A stretch of DNA of 64,000 bases from Streptomyces tuirus (GTDB lineage Bacteria; Actinomycetota; Actinomycetes; Streptomycetales; Streptomycetaceae), in assembly GCF_014701095.1 (NCBI RefSeq), contig NZ_AP023439.1, forward strand, positions 980,001-1,044,000, given 5' to 3'. Numbering within the stretch: the stretch's first letter is position 1; every line of letters begins with the position of its first letter. The notes under the pieces were generated by a model that saw only the letters and a program-made list of their open reading frames with translations, was not told the origin of the DNA and did not search any database. The translations under genes and the position numbers were made by a program. Below, piece by piece: positions 8,692 to 20,242 of the stretch.

Positions 8692-9878
8692 CGGAAGAGG
8701 TGGCGGTGCTCGGCGCGGGCATGCACCCATGGGGCAAGTGGGGGCGCAACTTCGTGGAGTACGGCGTCGCAGCGGCCCGGGAGGCGCTCGCCGATGCGGG
8801 ACTGAAGTGGCGGGACATAGGCGCGATCGTCGGTGCGGACACGGTGCGGGGCGGCTATCCCGGCCATGTCGCCGGGGCCACGTTCGCGAAGGCACTCGGC
8901 TGGCAAGGGGCGCGGGTCACCAGCGTGTACGCCGCGTGCGCGTCCGGGGCGCAGGCCATCGACGCCGCGCGGGCCCAGATCCTCGCCGGGCTCGCCGATG
9001 TGGTGCTCGTCGTCGGGGCCGATGCCGCCCCCAAGGGGTTCTTCCGCCCCGCGGGCGGGGACCGGCCGGACGATCCCGACTGGCTGCGGTTCCGGATTCT
9101 CGGGGCCACCAACCCCGTCTACTTCGGTCTGTACGCCCGCAGACGCATGGCTGAGCACAGTGACACGCCGGACGATTTCGCGCGGGTGAAGGTGAAGAAC
9201 TCGGCGATGGGAGCGCTGAATCCCCGCGCGCGCTACCGCAGTCGCGTGACCGCCGAGGAGGTCGCCGCCTCCGCCGTGGTCGCCGACCCGTTACGGCTGC
9301 TGGACATCTGCGCGACCTCCGACGGCGGCGCGGCGGTCGTGCTCTCGAGCATGGAGTACGCGCGCCGGCACGGGCAGGCGGAGCCGGTGCGGATCCTCGC
9401 GGTGTCCACGGTGACCCCGCGCTACCCCAGCACCGTGCTGGACCTGCCGGACATCGCCACGGACTCGGCACGGGCGGTGGAGCCGCCCGGCGAGACGTTT
9501 CGCAGATCGATCGCCCGGGCGGCCTACGAGGAGGCGGGCCTCGGACCGGAGGACCTGTCGCTCGCCGAGGTCTACGACCTGTCCACCGCCCTCGAGTTGC
9601 AGTGGTACGAGGACCTGGGGCTGTGCGGGGAGGGCGAGGGTGTGAAGCTGCTGAGGGACGGGGCGACGGCGCTGGGAGGGCGTATACCGGTGAATGTCAG
9701 CGGCGGACTGGCCTCCTTCGGGGAGGCCGTTCCGGCGCAGGCGATAGCCCAGGTGTGTGAGCTGACCCGGCAGTTGAGGGGCGTGGCGGGTGACCGGCAG
9801 GTCCCGGGAGCGCGCGTCGGCATCGCCGCAAACCAGGGGCTGTTCGGGCACGGGTCGGCGGTGATCGCGGTGCGGTGA
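8688..9878 (+). CDS. Thiolase-family (lipid-transfer/SCPx-like) acyl-CoA protein
   Basis: A 396-residue condensing-enzyme fold protein that pairs with the DUF35 protein just upstream. Visible features are VYAACASGAQAIDAARAQI (nucleophile-cysteine region), the SDGGAAVVLSS stretch, AEVYDLSTALEL, and the C-terminal NVSGGLASFGEAVPAQ. It probably acts in thiolytic or retro-aldol side-chain removal from an acyl-CoA; the substrate is unknown. The codon at 9291-9293 is TTA (Leu, in the context ADPLRLLD), so full translation should need the bldA tRNA and be growth-phase dependent. The start follows from the ATGA overlap. Confidence 0.9.
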   Translation: MTEEVAVLGAGMHPWGKWGRNFVEYGVAAAREALADAGLKWRDIGAIVGADTVRGGYPGHVAGATFAKALGWQGARVTSVYAACASGAQAIDAARAQILAGLADVVLVVGADAAPKGFFRPAGGDRPDDPDWLRFRILGATNPVYFGLYARRRMAEHSDTPDDFARVKVKNSAMGALNPRARYRSRVTAEEVAASAVVADPLRLLDICATSDGGAAVVLSSMEYARRHGQAEPVRILAVSTVTPRYPSTVLDLPDIATDSARAVEPPGETFRRSIARAAYEEAGLGPEDLSLAEVYDLSTALELQWYEDLGLCGEGEGVKLLRDGATALGGRIPVNVSGGLASFGEAVPAQAIAQVCELTRQLRGVAGDRQVPGARVGIAANQGLFGHGSAVIAVR

Positions 9879-9936
9879 GCCTCGGTGCCGTGTGGCCGGC
9901 GCTGCTCCTGATGCGGGTCGTACGGTCGATCGAGCC

Positions 9937-11787
9937 GTGAGGAATACGCTGTGTGATCACGCCGAAATGCTGCGTGAACGTCTCATGAACTGGGCTTGGG
10001 CGTGCACCGGTGGCGTCAATCATGCTCCCGTGCACTCCTGGACGGACACTCTCCGCTTCGCCTTCCAACCGGTGGTCAATCTGACGACCGGAGCGGTCGC
10101 TGGGCTGGAGATACTCGCCCGGCCGGAGACCGGCGACATCCTGGCCGAGGCCCGCCGGGACCCGGAGCTCGACTGCCGGCTGGCGGTGTCGGCGATCCGC
10201 GCGGCGGTGCGGAAAGAGACCCTTCTTCCGTTGTTCGTCAACGTGTTCGCCGGGACCCTCAGCGACCTCGGAGGGCTCCCTTCGCTGCACGACGCCGTGC
10301 GTGAGGCCGGGCGGCTCCCCTGGGAGGTGACGCTCGACGTCTGCCCGCCGTACACGCATGTGCCGCAGCATTCTCTGCTGGAGGCGGTGGCCGTGCTGCG
10401 CGGGCAGGGCTTCCGGATCTGCGCGGACGGTGTCGGGGACGGGGATGTGCCGTTGCGGCTGCTCTCGGACCTCGCGCCCGGCCTGGTCAAGCTGGACGCC
10501 TCGGTGCTGGCGCGACCGGCAGTGGTGCGGTCGATGCGGACGCTGTGCGACGAGATGGGGGCGCTCCTGGCCGTGGAGGGGGTGGAGACCGAGGGGCAGT
10601 GTGCGGTGGCGCTGGCGGCCGGGGCACAGCTGGCGCAGGGCGAACTCTTCGCGCCACCGGCCCGCCTGCCCGCCGCGGACGTCTACGTACCGCCCCGCTC
10701 CCCCGCCGAGGCGCCGGCTCCGGGGTCCGGGCCGTCGGTGCGGGAGTTCGTCCGGCCCGCCGCCCTGCTGCCCGCCACGGCGTCCGCGGGGCAGGTACGA
10801 GCCCTGCTGACCGGGTCACCGGATGTGTCCGGGGTGCTGCTCGTGGACGCCAGGGGGGTTCCGGTGCGGTCCGTGCACCGCTCCCGCTTCCTGCTGTCGA
10901 TGTCGGGGCGCTACGGGCACGCCCTGTACGCCGACCGCCCCGCGGCCAAGCTCGGTGATCCGCCGCGGACGGTGGGTGTCGACGCCACGGCCTGGGAGGT
11001 GCTGGACGTGGTGGCGGTCGGCGAGCGGGACCGCACCTCGGACGACGTGGCCGTGGTGGACGAGAACGGACGGTGCGTGGGGGTCGTGCGGCTCGCCGAC
11101 CTCGTGCGAGCACTGGCCGAGACACGAGTGGAGGAGGCGGCGGGACTCAATCCGCTGACGCGTCTGCCCGGCTCCGACGCGATCACCGGCGAGGTCGACC
11201 GCCGGATCGCGGCCGGGCGGGCGTTCGCGTTGAGCTGGCTGGACGTAGACCACTTCAAACAAGTCAACGACGGGGCCGGATTCGCGGCGGGCGACGAGCT
11301 GATCAGGGCGGTGGGCCGGGCGCTGCACCAGGCCGCGGCGGACGGCGCGAAGGTGGGGCATATCGGCGGGGACGACTTCCTGGTTCTCGCCGATCCGGAC
11401 GGCCTCGATCCGCTGGTTGCCTCGGTGCTGGACGCTCCCTGGTCGGCCGGGGGCCGGCCGGTCACGCTGTCGCTCGCGACGGTGCTCTGCGCGCCGGGCA
11501 GCGTGAGCGACCACCGGCAGGCCGCGGCCTGCCTGGCCCCGTTGAAGAAGGCGGCGAAGGCGTTGAGCGGGGCGAGTTGGGTGCTGGGCCGGGCGGGCGT
11601 GGCGCGCCATGAAACCCGTCGGGGCTCACAACCCACGCCGGAGCCGGTGTATGCGTCTGCGCCCGCGCGTGCCTCTGCCTCTGCGTCTGCGCCTGCGTCT
11701 GCCTCTGCGTCTGCGCCTGCGTCTGCGTCTGCGTCTGCGTCTGCGGGGTGCGGTACGGCGGTCGAGAGGGGCGCGCAAGGCGTCTGA
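9937..11787 (+). CDS. EAL-CBS-GGDEF protein with degenerate cyclic-di-GMP motifs
   Basis: About 616 residues. The N-terminal EAL-like domain (FAFQPVVNLTTGAVAGLEIL) reads EIL for EAL, TLDV for the usual TE, and ADGVGDGD in place of DDFG, while keeping VKLD, VEGVET and QGELF. A CBS-like pair follows (GVLLVDARGVPV, VAVVDENGRCVGVVRLADL), then a GGDEF domain with SWLDVDHFKQVND and GGDDF. Loss of key EAL residues suggests sensing rather than hydrolysis. The C-terminal ~35 residues are Ser-Ala repeats. The start is uncertain: GTG 9937 and ATG 9967 both lack a clear ribosome-binding site. Confidence 0.85.
   Translation: MRNTLCDHAEMLRERLMNWAWACTGGVNHAPVHSWTDTLRFAFQPVVNLTTGAVAGLEILARPETGDILAEARRDPELDCRLAVSAIRAAVRKETLLPLFVNVFAGTLSDLGGLPSLHDAVREAGRLPWEVTLDVCPPYTHVPQHSLLEAVAVLRGQGFRICADGVGDGDVPLRLLSDLAPGLVKLDASVLARPAVVRSMRTLCDEMGALLAVEGVETEGQCAVALAAGAQLAQGELFAPPARLPAADVYVPPRSPAEAPAPGSGPSVREFVRPAALLPATASAGQVRALLTGSPDVSGVLLVDARGVPVRSVHRSRFLLSMSGRYGHALYADRPAAKLGDPPRTVGVDATAWEVLDVVAVGERDRTSDDVAVVDENGRCVGVVRLADLVRALAETRVEEAAGLNPLTRLPGSDAITGEVDRRIAAGRAFALSWLDVDHFKQVNDGAGFAAGDELIRAVGRALHQAAADGAKVGHIGGDDFLVLADPDGLDPLVASVLDAPWSAGGRPVTLSLATVLCAPGSVSDHRQAAACLAPLKKAAKALSGASWVLGRAGVARHETRRGSQPTPEPVYASAPARASASASAPASASASAPASASASASAGCGTAVERGAQGV
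11653..11746 (+). repeat. In-frame hexanucleotide microsatellite encoding Ser-Ala/Pro-Ala repeats
   Basis: About 15 tandem copies of a (T/C)CTGCG-type hexamer lie at the 3' end of the EAL-GGDEF gene and encode SASASAPASA-type sequence. Because the unit is six bases, copy-number change would lengthen the tail without a frameshift. Confidence 0.85.
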
Positions 11788-12538
11788 GGCGTGTGGGCCG
11801 GCCCCTGCAGGGCCGCTCCCTGCTCGACGGTCGTCGTGCGTCTGCGCTCGTCGGCCTTCGGCGGCGTTCGGCAGCCGAGCCGGCGACTGGGGCCCGTGGA
11901 GTTGCGACGCTGCCGAGGTCGTGCACGGGGCGGCGGTGACCGGCCGCCGGGGCCGCCATGACCCGCCGCCAGGCCACCTCCGCCGCGGGCCAGAGCCCCG
12001 CGGAACTCCTGCGGTTGAGAAACCTCCTGGTCAGGTGGATCCTGGACACTAGCAAGCAAGGAGTCAGGTGCGGCCGGGTTTTCGCCCCTGGCGGAGCCCG
12101 GCGGAGGCCGGACACCATCAGCCAAGCCTCGCGCGGCGCACCGCCGGCCGCGCGGGCCCGGACCAGATCTGAACAACGACCCGACCGGGCGCCGCCAGGG
12201 CCGAGCAACCGGCCCGTCGGCCCGGCGTGAGCCCGGTGGCCGTCGGATGGCCGCAACCGTTGCGGTCGGCGACCTTGACGCCCTGTGGGTGCCGGTGAAC
12301 ACTTCCGGTGTCAGTCGACATCGCCGTCCAAAGGCGGCGTATTCCGGCACTGCGGCGCATGGATGCGCCTACGCCAAGGCCCATTCCCCCACGGGCGATT
12401 CGGCTGCGACGGCACGCTCGTCACGGATGCCGGGCGGGGCGCGGGATCTCCCTGCCTTCGGCTGAAGTAGCCACGGGAAACGCACCCTGCAGGTGAGGAC
12501 CGGGGCCGATCGTCCCGGGCCTAGGCTGAGGAGCAGCC
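11788..12538. other. 750-bp gene-poor region before glpF
   Basis: I find no convincing gene. Short open frames on both strands have no ribosome-binding site and no protein-like composition. The region contains a perfect inverted repeat at 12251-12265. Just before glpF is the likely ribosome-binding site GAGGAG at 12529-12534. A glycerol regulator gene (gylR type), which precedes glpF in the main Streptomyces glycerol operon, is absent. Confidence 0.6.
12251..12265. promoter_or_regulatory. Perfect 7-1-7 inverted repeat upstream of glpF
   Basis: CCGCAAC-C-GTTGCGG lies about 275 bases before the glpF start. It could be an operator for glycerol control or part of an unannotated transcript; no promoter next to it is obvious. 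Confidence 0.35.
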
Positions 12539-13333
12539 ATGACTAACGGAGACATTTTCGTCGGCGAGATGATAGGCACGGCGATTCTGATTCTCTTCGG
12601 TGCCGGCGTGTGTGCCGCCGTCACCCTCAGATTCTCGAAAGCACGGGCCTCCGGGTGGATCGTGATCGCGTTCGGCTGGGGCTTCGGCGTGCTGGCCGGC
12701 GCGTACACCGCCGCTCCCCTGTCCGGAGGGGTCATCAACCCCGCAGTCACCTTCGGCCTGGCCGTCGACACCGGCGTGTGGAGCAAGGTCTGGGTGTACC
12801 TGCTGGGGCAGATCACCGGCGCCATGATCGGGGCAGTCCTGTGCTACCTCGTGTACTACGCCCAGTTCGCGGCCAATGTGCGGACGACGGGCACCACGGA
12901 GGGCACGGCGGACGAACCAGTGCCCACGCTGGGGATTTTCGCGACCATCCCTGAGATCCGGAACCCGATCGCCAACCTGGTCACGGAGATCCTCGCCACC
13001 ATCGCGCTGGTGTTGCCGATCCTGGCCCTGGTCGGGCAGGACAGGCACGTGGAGGGCGTCGGCATCGGCCTGATTCCCGGGGGCGGCGGCATCTACGGAT
13101 CCGGTATCGCGATCCTGCTGGTGTCCCTGCTGGTCGTCGGCATCGGCCTGTCCCTGGGTGGTCCCACCGGCTATGCCATCAACCCGGCGCGTGACCTCGG
13201 CCCGCGCATCATCCACGCCATCCTGCCGATCCCGAACAAGGGCACGTCCGACTGGGGCTACTCGTGGATCCCCGTCGTCGGACCACTGATCGGCGGCCTG
13301 CTCGGTGGCGTCATCTACAACGCAGCCTTCTGA
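12539..13333 (+). CDS. glpF: Glycerol uptake facilitator (MIP-family aquaglyceroporin)
   Basis: A 264-residue six-helix channel for passive glycerol entry. Both half-helix NPA signatures are intact: GVINPAV (residues 67-69) and INPARDLG (215-217). The Asp after NPAR (residue 219) marks the glycerol-conducting branch rather than strict aquaporins. The ATG follows GAGGAGCAGCC. It is the first gene of a glpF-glpK operon, with 19 bases to the kinase start, so glycerol is trapped as glycerol-3-phosphate on entry. Confidence 0.95.
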   Translation: MTNGDIFVGEMIGTAILILFGAGVCAAVTLRFSKARASGWIVIAFGWGFGVLAGAYTAAPLSGGVINPAVTFGLAVDTGVWSKVWVYLLGQITGAMIGAVLCYLVYYAQFAANVRTTGTTEGTADEPVPTLGIFATIPEIRNPIANLVTEILATIALVLPILALVGQDRHVEGVGIGLIPGGGGIYGSGIAILLVSLLVVGIGLSLGGPTGYAINPARDLGPRIIHAILPIPNKGTSDWGYSWIPVVGPLIGGLLGGVIYNAAF

Positions 13334-13352
13334 ACCAGCCGAAGGGGTAGCC

Positions 13353-14873
13353 ATGACGGACAACTCCGCGAAGTACGTCGCAGCCATCGATCAGGGCACC
13401 ACATCGAGCCGCTGTATCGTCTTCAGCCAGGACGGCGCGATCGTCGCCGTGGACCAGCGCGAGCACCGCCAGATCTTCCCGAAGCCCGGCTGGGTGGAGC
13501 ACGACGCCACCGAGATCTGGTCCAAGGTGCAGGCGGTGGTGGCGGGAGCGCTCGCCAAGGCCGGTCTGAGGGCCGACCAGCTGAGCGCGATGGGGATCAC
13601 CAACCAGCGTGAGACGACCCTGCTGTGGGACCGGGCGACCGGCAAGCCGGTACACAACGCGATCGTCTGGCAGGACACGCGGACGGCGGCCCTGTGCAAC
13701 CAGCTGGGCGGCTCGGACGGGCAGGACCGCTTCCGTGAGCAGACGGGTCTGCCGCTGGCGACCTACTTCTCCGGGCCCAAGGCGGCCTGGCTGCTCGACA
13801 ACGTGCCCGACCTCCGGGCGCGGGCCGAACGCGGCGAGATCGCCTTCGGCACGATGGACTCCTGGCTGATCTGGAACCTCACGGGCGGCACGGACGGCGG
13901 GCAGCACGTCACCGATGTGACGAACGCCGGGCGCACCATGCTGATGAACCTGGAGACCCTCCAGTGGGACCCGTCGATCCTCTCGGCGATGAATGTCCCG
14001 GAGGCCATGCTGCCGGAGATCCGGTCCTCCTCCGAGGTGTACGGCACCGCGGTGGGCCAGCTGGCCGGGGTCCCCGTGGCCTCCGCGCTGGGCGACCAGC
14101 AGGCCGCCGTGTTCGGCCAGGCCTGCTACGACGTCGGCACGGCCAAGAACACCTATGGCACGGGCAGCTTCCTGCTGCTCAACACGGGTGACCGCCCGGT
14201 GCCGTCGAAGAGCGGTCTGCTGACGACCATGGGGTACAAGATCGGCACTGAGGCGCCGGTCTACTGCCTGGAAGGCGCGATCGCCATCACGGGCGCGCTG
14301 GTCCAGTGGTTCCGGGACCAGCTCGGCATCATCCGGACGGCTGACGAGATCGAGCCTCTCGCAGCGAGCGTGGAGGACAACGGCGGTGCGTACATCGTGC
14401 CGGCGTTCTCGGGCCTGTTCGCGCCGTACTGGCGCTCCGACGCGCGAGGCGTGATCACGGGCCTCACCCGGTACGTCACGAAGGCTCACCTCGCGCGCGC
14501 GGTGCTGGAGGCGACGAGCTGGCAGACGCGCGAGGTCGTGGACGCCATGTACCAGGACTCCGGGGTGCACATCACCACCCTCAAGGTCGACGGCGGCATG
14601 ACGAAGAACAACCTGCTGATGCAGCACCAGTCGGACGTGCTCGACGTGCCGGTGGTGCGGCCCAAGGTCTCCGAGACGACCTGCCTGGGTGCCGCGTACG
14701 CGGCCGGTCTGGCCACCGGGGTGTGGAACGACCTGGACGAGCTCAAGGCGCACTGGCAGAAGGACGTCGAGTGGACGCCGAACATGGAGGCGTCTGTGCG
14801 GGACCGCGAGTACCACAACTGGCGCAAGGCCGTGGAGAAGAGCTTCGGCTGGGTGGAGGAGGGCGACAGCTGA
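13353..14873 (+). CDS. glpK: Glycerol kinase
   Basis: Phosphorylates glycerol to sn-glycerol-3-phosphate with ATP in the cytoplasm. At 506 residues it has the normal FGGY-kinase length. Motifs: the N-terminal phosphate loop [42 protein letters not shown], the adenosine-site stretch [10 protein letters not shown], and [17 protein letters not shown]. The start at 13353 has GAAGGGG at good spacing and follows glpF directly. No glycerol-3-phosphate dehydrogenase gene follows, so this two-gene unit depends on glpD elsewhere or is a secondary copy. Confidence 0.97.
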   Translation: MTDNSAKYVAAIDQGTTSSRCIVFSQDGAIVAVDQREHRQIFPKPGWVEHDATEIWSKVQAVVAGALAKAGLRADQLSAMGITNQRETTLLWDRATGKPVHNAIVWQDTRTAALCNQLGGSDGQDRFREQTGLPLATYFSGPKAAWLLDNVPDLRARAERGEIAFGTMDSWLIWNLTGGTDGGQHVTDVTNAGRTMLMNLETLQWDPSILSAMNVPEAMLPEIRSSSEVYGTAVGQLAGVPVASALGDQQAAVFGQACYDVGTAKNTYGTGSFLLLNTGDRPVPSKSGLLTTMGYKIGTEAPVYCLEGAIAITGALVQWFRDQLGIIRTADEIEPLAASVEDNGGAYIVPAFSGLFAPYWRSDARGVITGLTRYVTKAHLARAVLEATSWQTREVVDAMYQDSGVHITTLKVDGGMTKNNLLMQHQSDVLDVPVVRPKVSETTCLGAAYAAGLATGVWNDLDELKAHWQKDVEWTPNMEASVRDREYHNWRKAVEKSFGWVEEGDS

Positions 14874-14932
14874 CCACGCACGCGTGGAGCGTCGCCACGG
14901 CTGCGGCCCGTACTCCCGGTCGGCGGGTGTAC

Positions 14933-15095
14933 GGGCCGTGCTCATCAGTTGTCGGTTATGGGCCGTGCTCATCGGTTGTCGGTTATGGGCCTTGCCCGTC
15001 GGTCCTCAACCAGGGGCCCTGCGCGTCGGTCCCGGTTGGCGGGGCCGTGTGCGCCGGTCGTCGGGTTCGGGCCGTTCGCGTCGGTCGTCGGTGTC
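14933..15095. repeat. Six tandem copies of a degenerate 27-bp repeat between glpK and cvnD
   Basis: Units start at 14933, 14960, 14987, 15014, 15042 and 15069, each beginning GGGCC; one extra base falls after the fourth unit. The first two differ at one position; later units diverge. The sixth ends on the cvnD stop codon. The array fills most of the space between two convergent genes. Confidence 0.85.
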
Positions 15096-15679
15096 AGCCG
15101 GTCACGGCCTCGCGGCGGTCGGCCGCGTACGCCATGGCGTGCTGGACGACGCCGATGAGTGCCTCCTTGACCGATTCGCGGTCCCGGGCGTCGCACATGA
15201 GGAGCGGCACGCCCTCATCGAGGTCGAGGGCCTGACGGACGTCCTCTGCCGGGTAACGGGGAGCGCCCTCGAAGCAGTTGACGCCGACGAGGAAGGGGAT
15301 CGAGCGCCGTTCGAAGTAGTCGACGGCGGCGAAGCAGTCCTCCAGGCGGCGGGTGTCGGCCAGCACGACGGCACCGAGCGCGCCCTCGGAGAGCTCGTCC
15401 CACATGAACCAGAACCGCTCCTGCCCGGGCGTGCCGAAGAGGTACAGCACGAGGTCCTCGCGGAGGGTGATGCGGCCGAAGTCCATGGCCACGGTCGTGG
15501 TGCTCTTGCCTTCCACACCGCTGGTGTCGTCGACCGGGCGCCCGGCCTCGGTGAGCAGCTCCTCGGTGCGCAGCGGCCTGATCTCGCTGACCGCGCCGAC
15601 GAGCGTGGTCTTGCCCACGCCGAAGCCGCCGGCCACCAGGATCTTGAGCGTGACGGGCTCGACCGGAGGCTTGCCGCGC

Positions 15680-15699
<20 letters not shown>
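15094..15699 (-). CDS. cvnD: Conservon GTPase CvnD
   Basis: A 201-residue Ras-like small GTPase of the MglA/CvnD type. P-loop [10 protein letters not shown], switch [11 protein letters not shown], and the degenerate G4 motif VGVNCFE typical of CvnD. Conservon products form a membrane-associated complex resembling eukaryotic G-protein signalling. The start at 15699 has GGAGAAGAG upstream and lies inside the 3' end of the oxoprolinase gene (20-base overlap), so the two are probably translated together. Normally cvnD follows cvnC directly; here the oxoprolinase gene separates them. Confidence 0.93.
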
Positions 15700-19378
<3,679 letters not shown>

Positions 19379-19402
19379 GTCAGTACCCCGCTTCCACGCT
19401 GC

Positions 19403-19798
19403 TCACAGCGCCCGGAGGCCGTTGATCACGTCGCGCAGAATACTCTCGTCCGGCAGCTCGGCGGGGGGTACGGGCCGGTTCACATGGACGAATTCTCCGT
19501 CCACGAGATCTCCGACGAGGACCCGTACCACTCCGATCGGCAGGTCGAGTTCCGCTGCGAGTTCGGCGACCGACTGCGGGACGTCACGGCACAGTTCGAC
19601 GATGTCCACGTGCTCCGGGGAGAGCATGTGGTCCGCTTCGGGATCGTCCGCGTGCGGCTCCGCGACCACGACCGCGATCAGGTCCAGGCGGTGCTGGCCC
19701 TGGCTGCTGGTGCGGCCGCGGGTCATGGCGTACGGGCGGACGACCGGTCCGGCGTCGTCGTCGAACCAGTGGCTTCTTCCCTGACCGTCAGCGCTCAT
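19403..19798 (-). CDS. cvnC: Conservon protein CvnC (DUF742)
   Basis: A 131-residue DUF742 protein. The HWFDDDAGPVVRPYAMTRGRT start is typical of the family. A winged-helix-like core follows (SVAELAAELDLPIGVVRVLVGDLVDGEFVHV) and the end is PDESILRDVINGLRAL. CvnC works with the roadblock protein and GTPase of the same conservon. Nine bases separate it from cvnB upstream; the oxoprolinase gene starts 24 bases after its stop. Confidence 0.92.
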   Translation of the reverse strand: MSADGQGRSHWFDDDAGPVVRPYAMTRGRTSSQGQHRLDLIAVVVAEPHADDPEADHMLSPEHVDIVELCRDVPQSVAELAAELDLPIGVVRVLVGDLVDGEFVHVNRPVPPAELPDESILRDVINGLRAL

Positions 19799-19807
19799 GC
19801 CATCCCA

Positions 19808-20242
19808 CTACCCGCCTGCGGGCAGATCGGTGCGCGGAGCGGCGGCCAGATGCACACCCACCCGCTTCACGAGCAGCGTCATCTCGTAGGCGACCTGGCC
19901 GACGTCCGAGTCGGCGTCGGAGAGGACGGCGAGGCAGCTGCCGTCACCGGCGGCCGTCACGAAGAGGAAGGCGTCGTCGAGCTCGACGACCGTCTGGCGG
20001 ACGTTGCCGGCCTCGAAGTGACGCCCCACGCCCTTGGCAAGGCTGTGGAACCCGGAGGCGACGGCGGCCAGGTGCTCGCTGTCCTCCCTGGTCAGGTCTT
20101 TGGACACGCCCGTCGGCAAACCGTCGCTGGAGAGCACGAGAGCCTTGCGGATGCTCGCGACTCGGTCCACCAGATCGTCGAGGAGCCAGTTCAGCTCCCC
20201 CTTGATCGTCGCGGTGTGGCCGGTCGCCTTCGGTGCGGTCAT
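19808..20242 (-). CDS. cvnB: Conservon roadblock/LC7 protein CvnB
   Basis: A 144-residue roadblock/LC7 fold (MglB-like). The helix LNWLLDDLVDRVASIRKALVL and the strands around AFLFVTAAGDGSCLAVL are typical. By family analogy it acts as GTPase-activating or scaffold partner of CvnD. Its ATG overlaps the cvnA stop as ATGA, showing translational coupling to the sensor. Confidence 0.93.
   Translation of the reverse strand: MTAPKATGHTATIKGELNWLLDDLVDRVASIRKALVLSSDGLPTGVSKDLTREDSEHLAAVASGFHSLAKGVGRHFEAGNVRQTVVELDDAFLFVTAAGDGSCLAVLSDADSDVGQVAYEMTLLVKRVGVHLAAAPRTDLPAGG

Noticed and set aside
11958-12230. Possible gene or transposase remnant (LRNLLVRWILDTSKQGVR) upstream of glpF
   Set aside because: No ribosome-binding site, no recognisable family, and the rest of the frame is low-complexity; not enough to call even a pseudogene.
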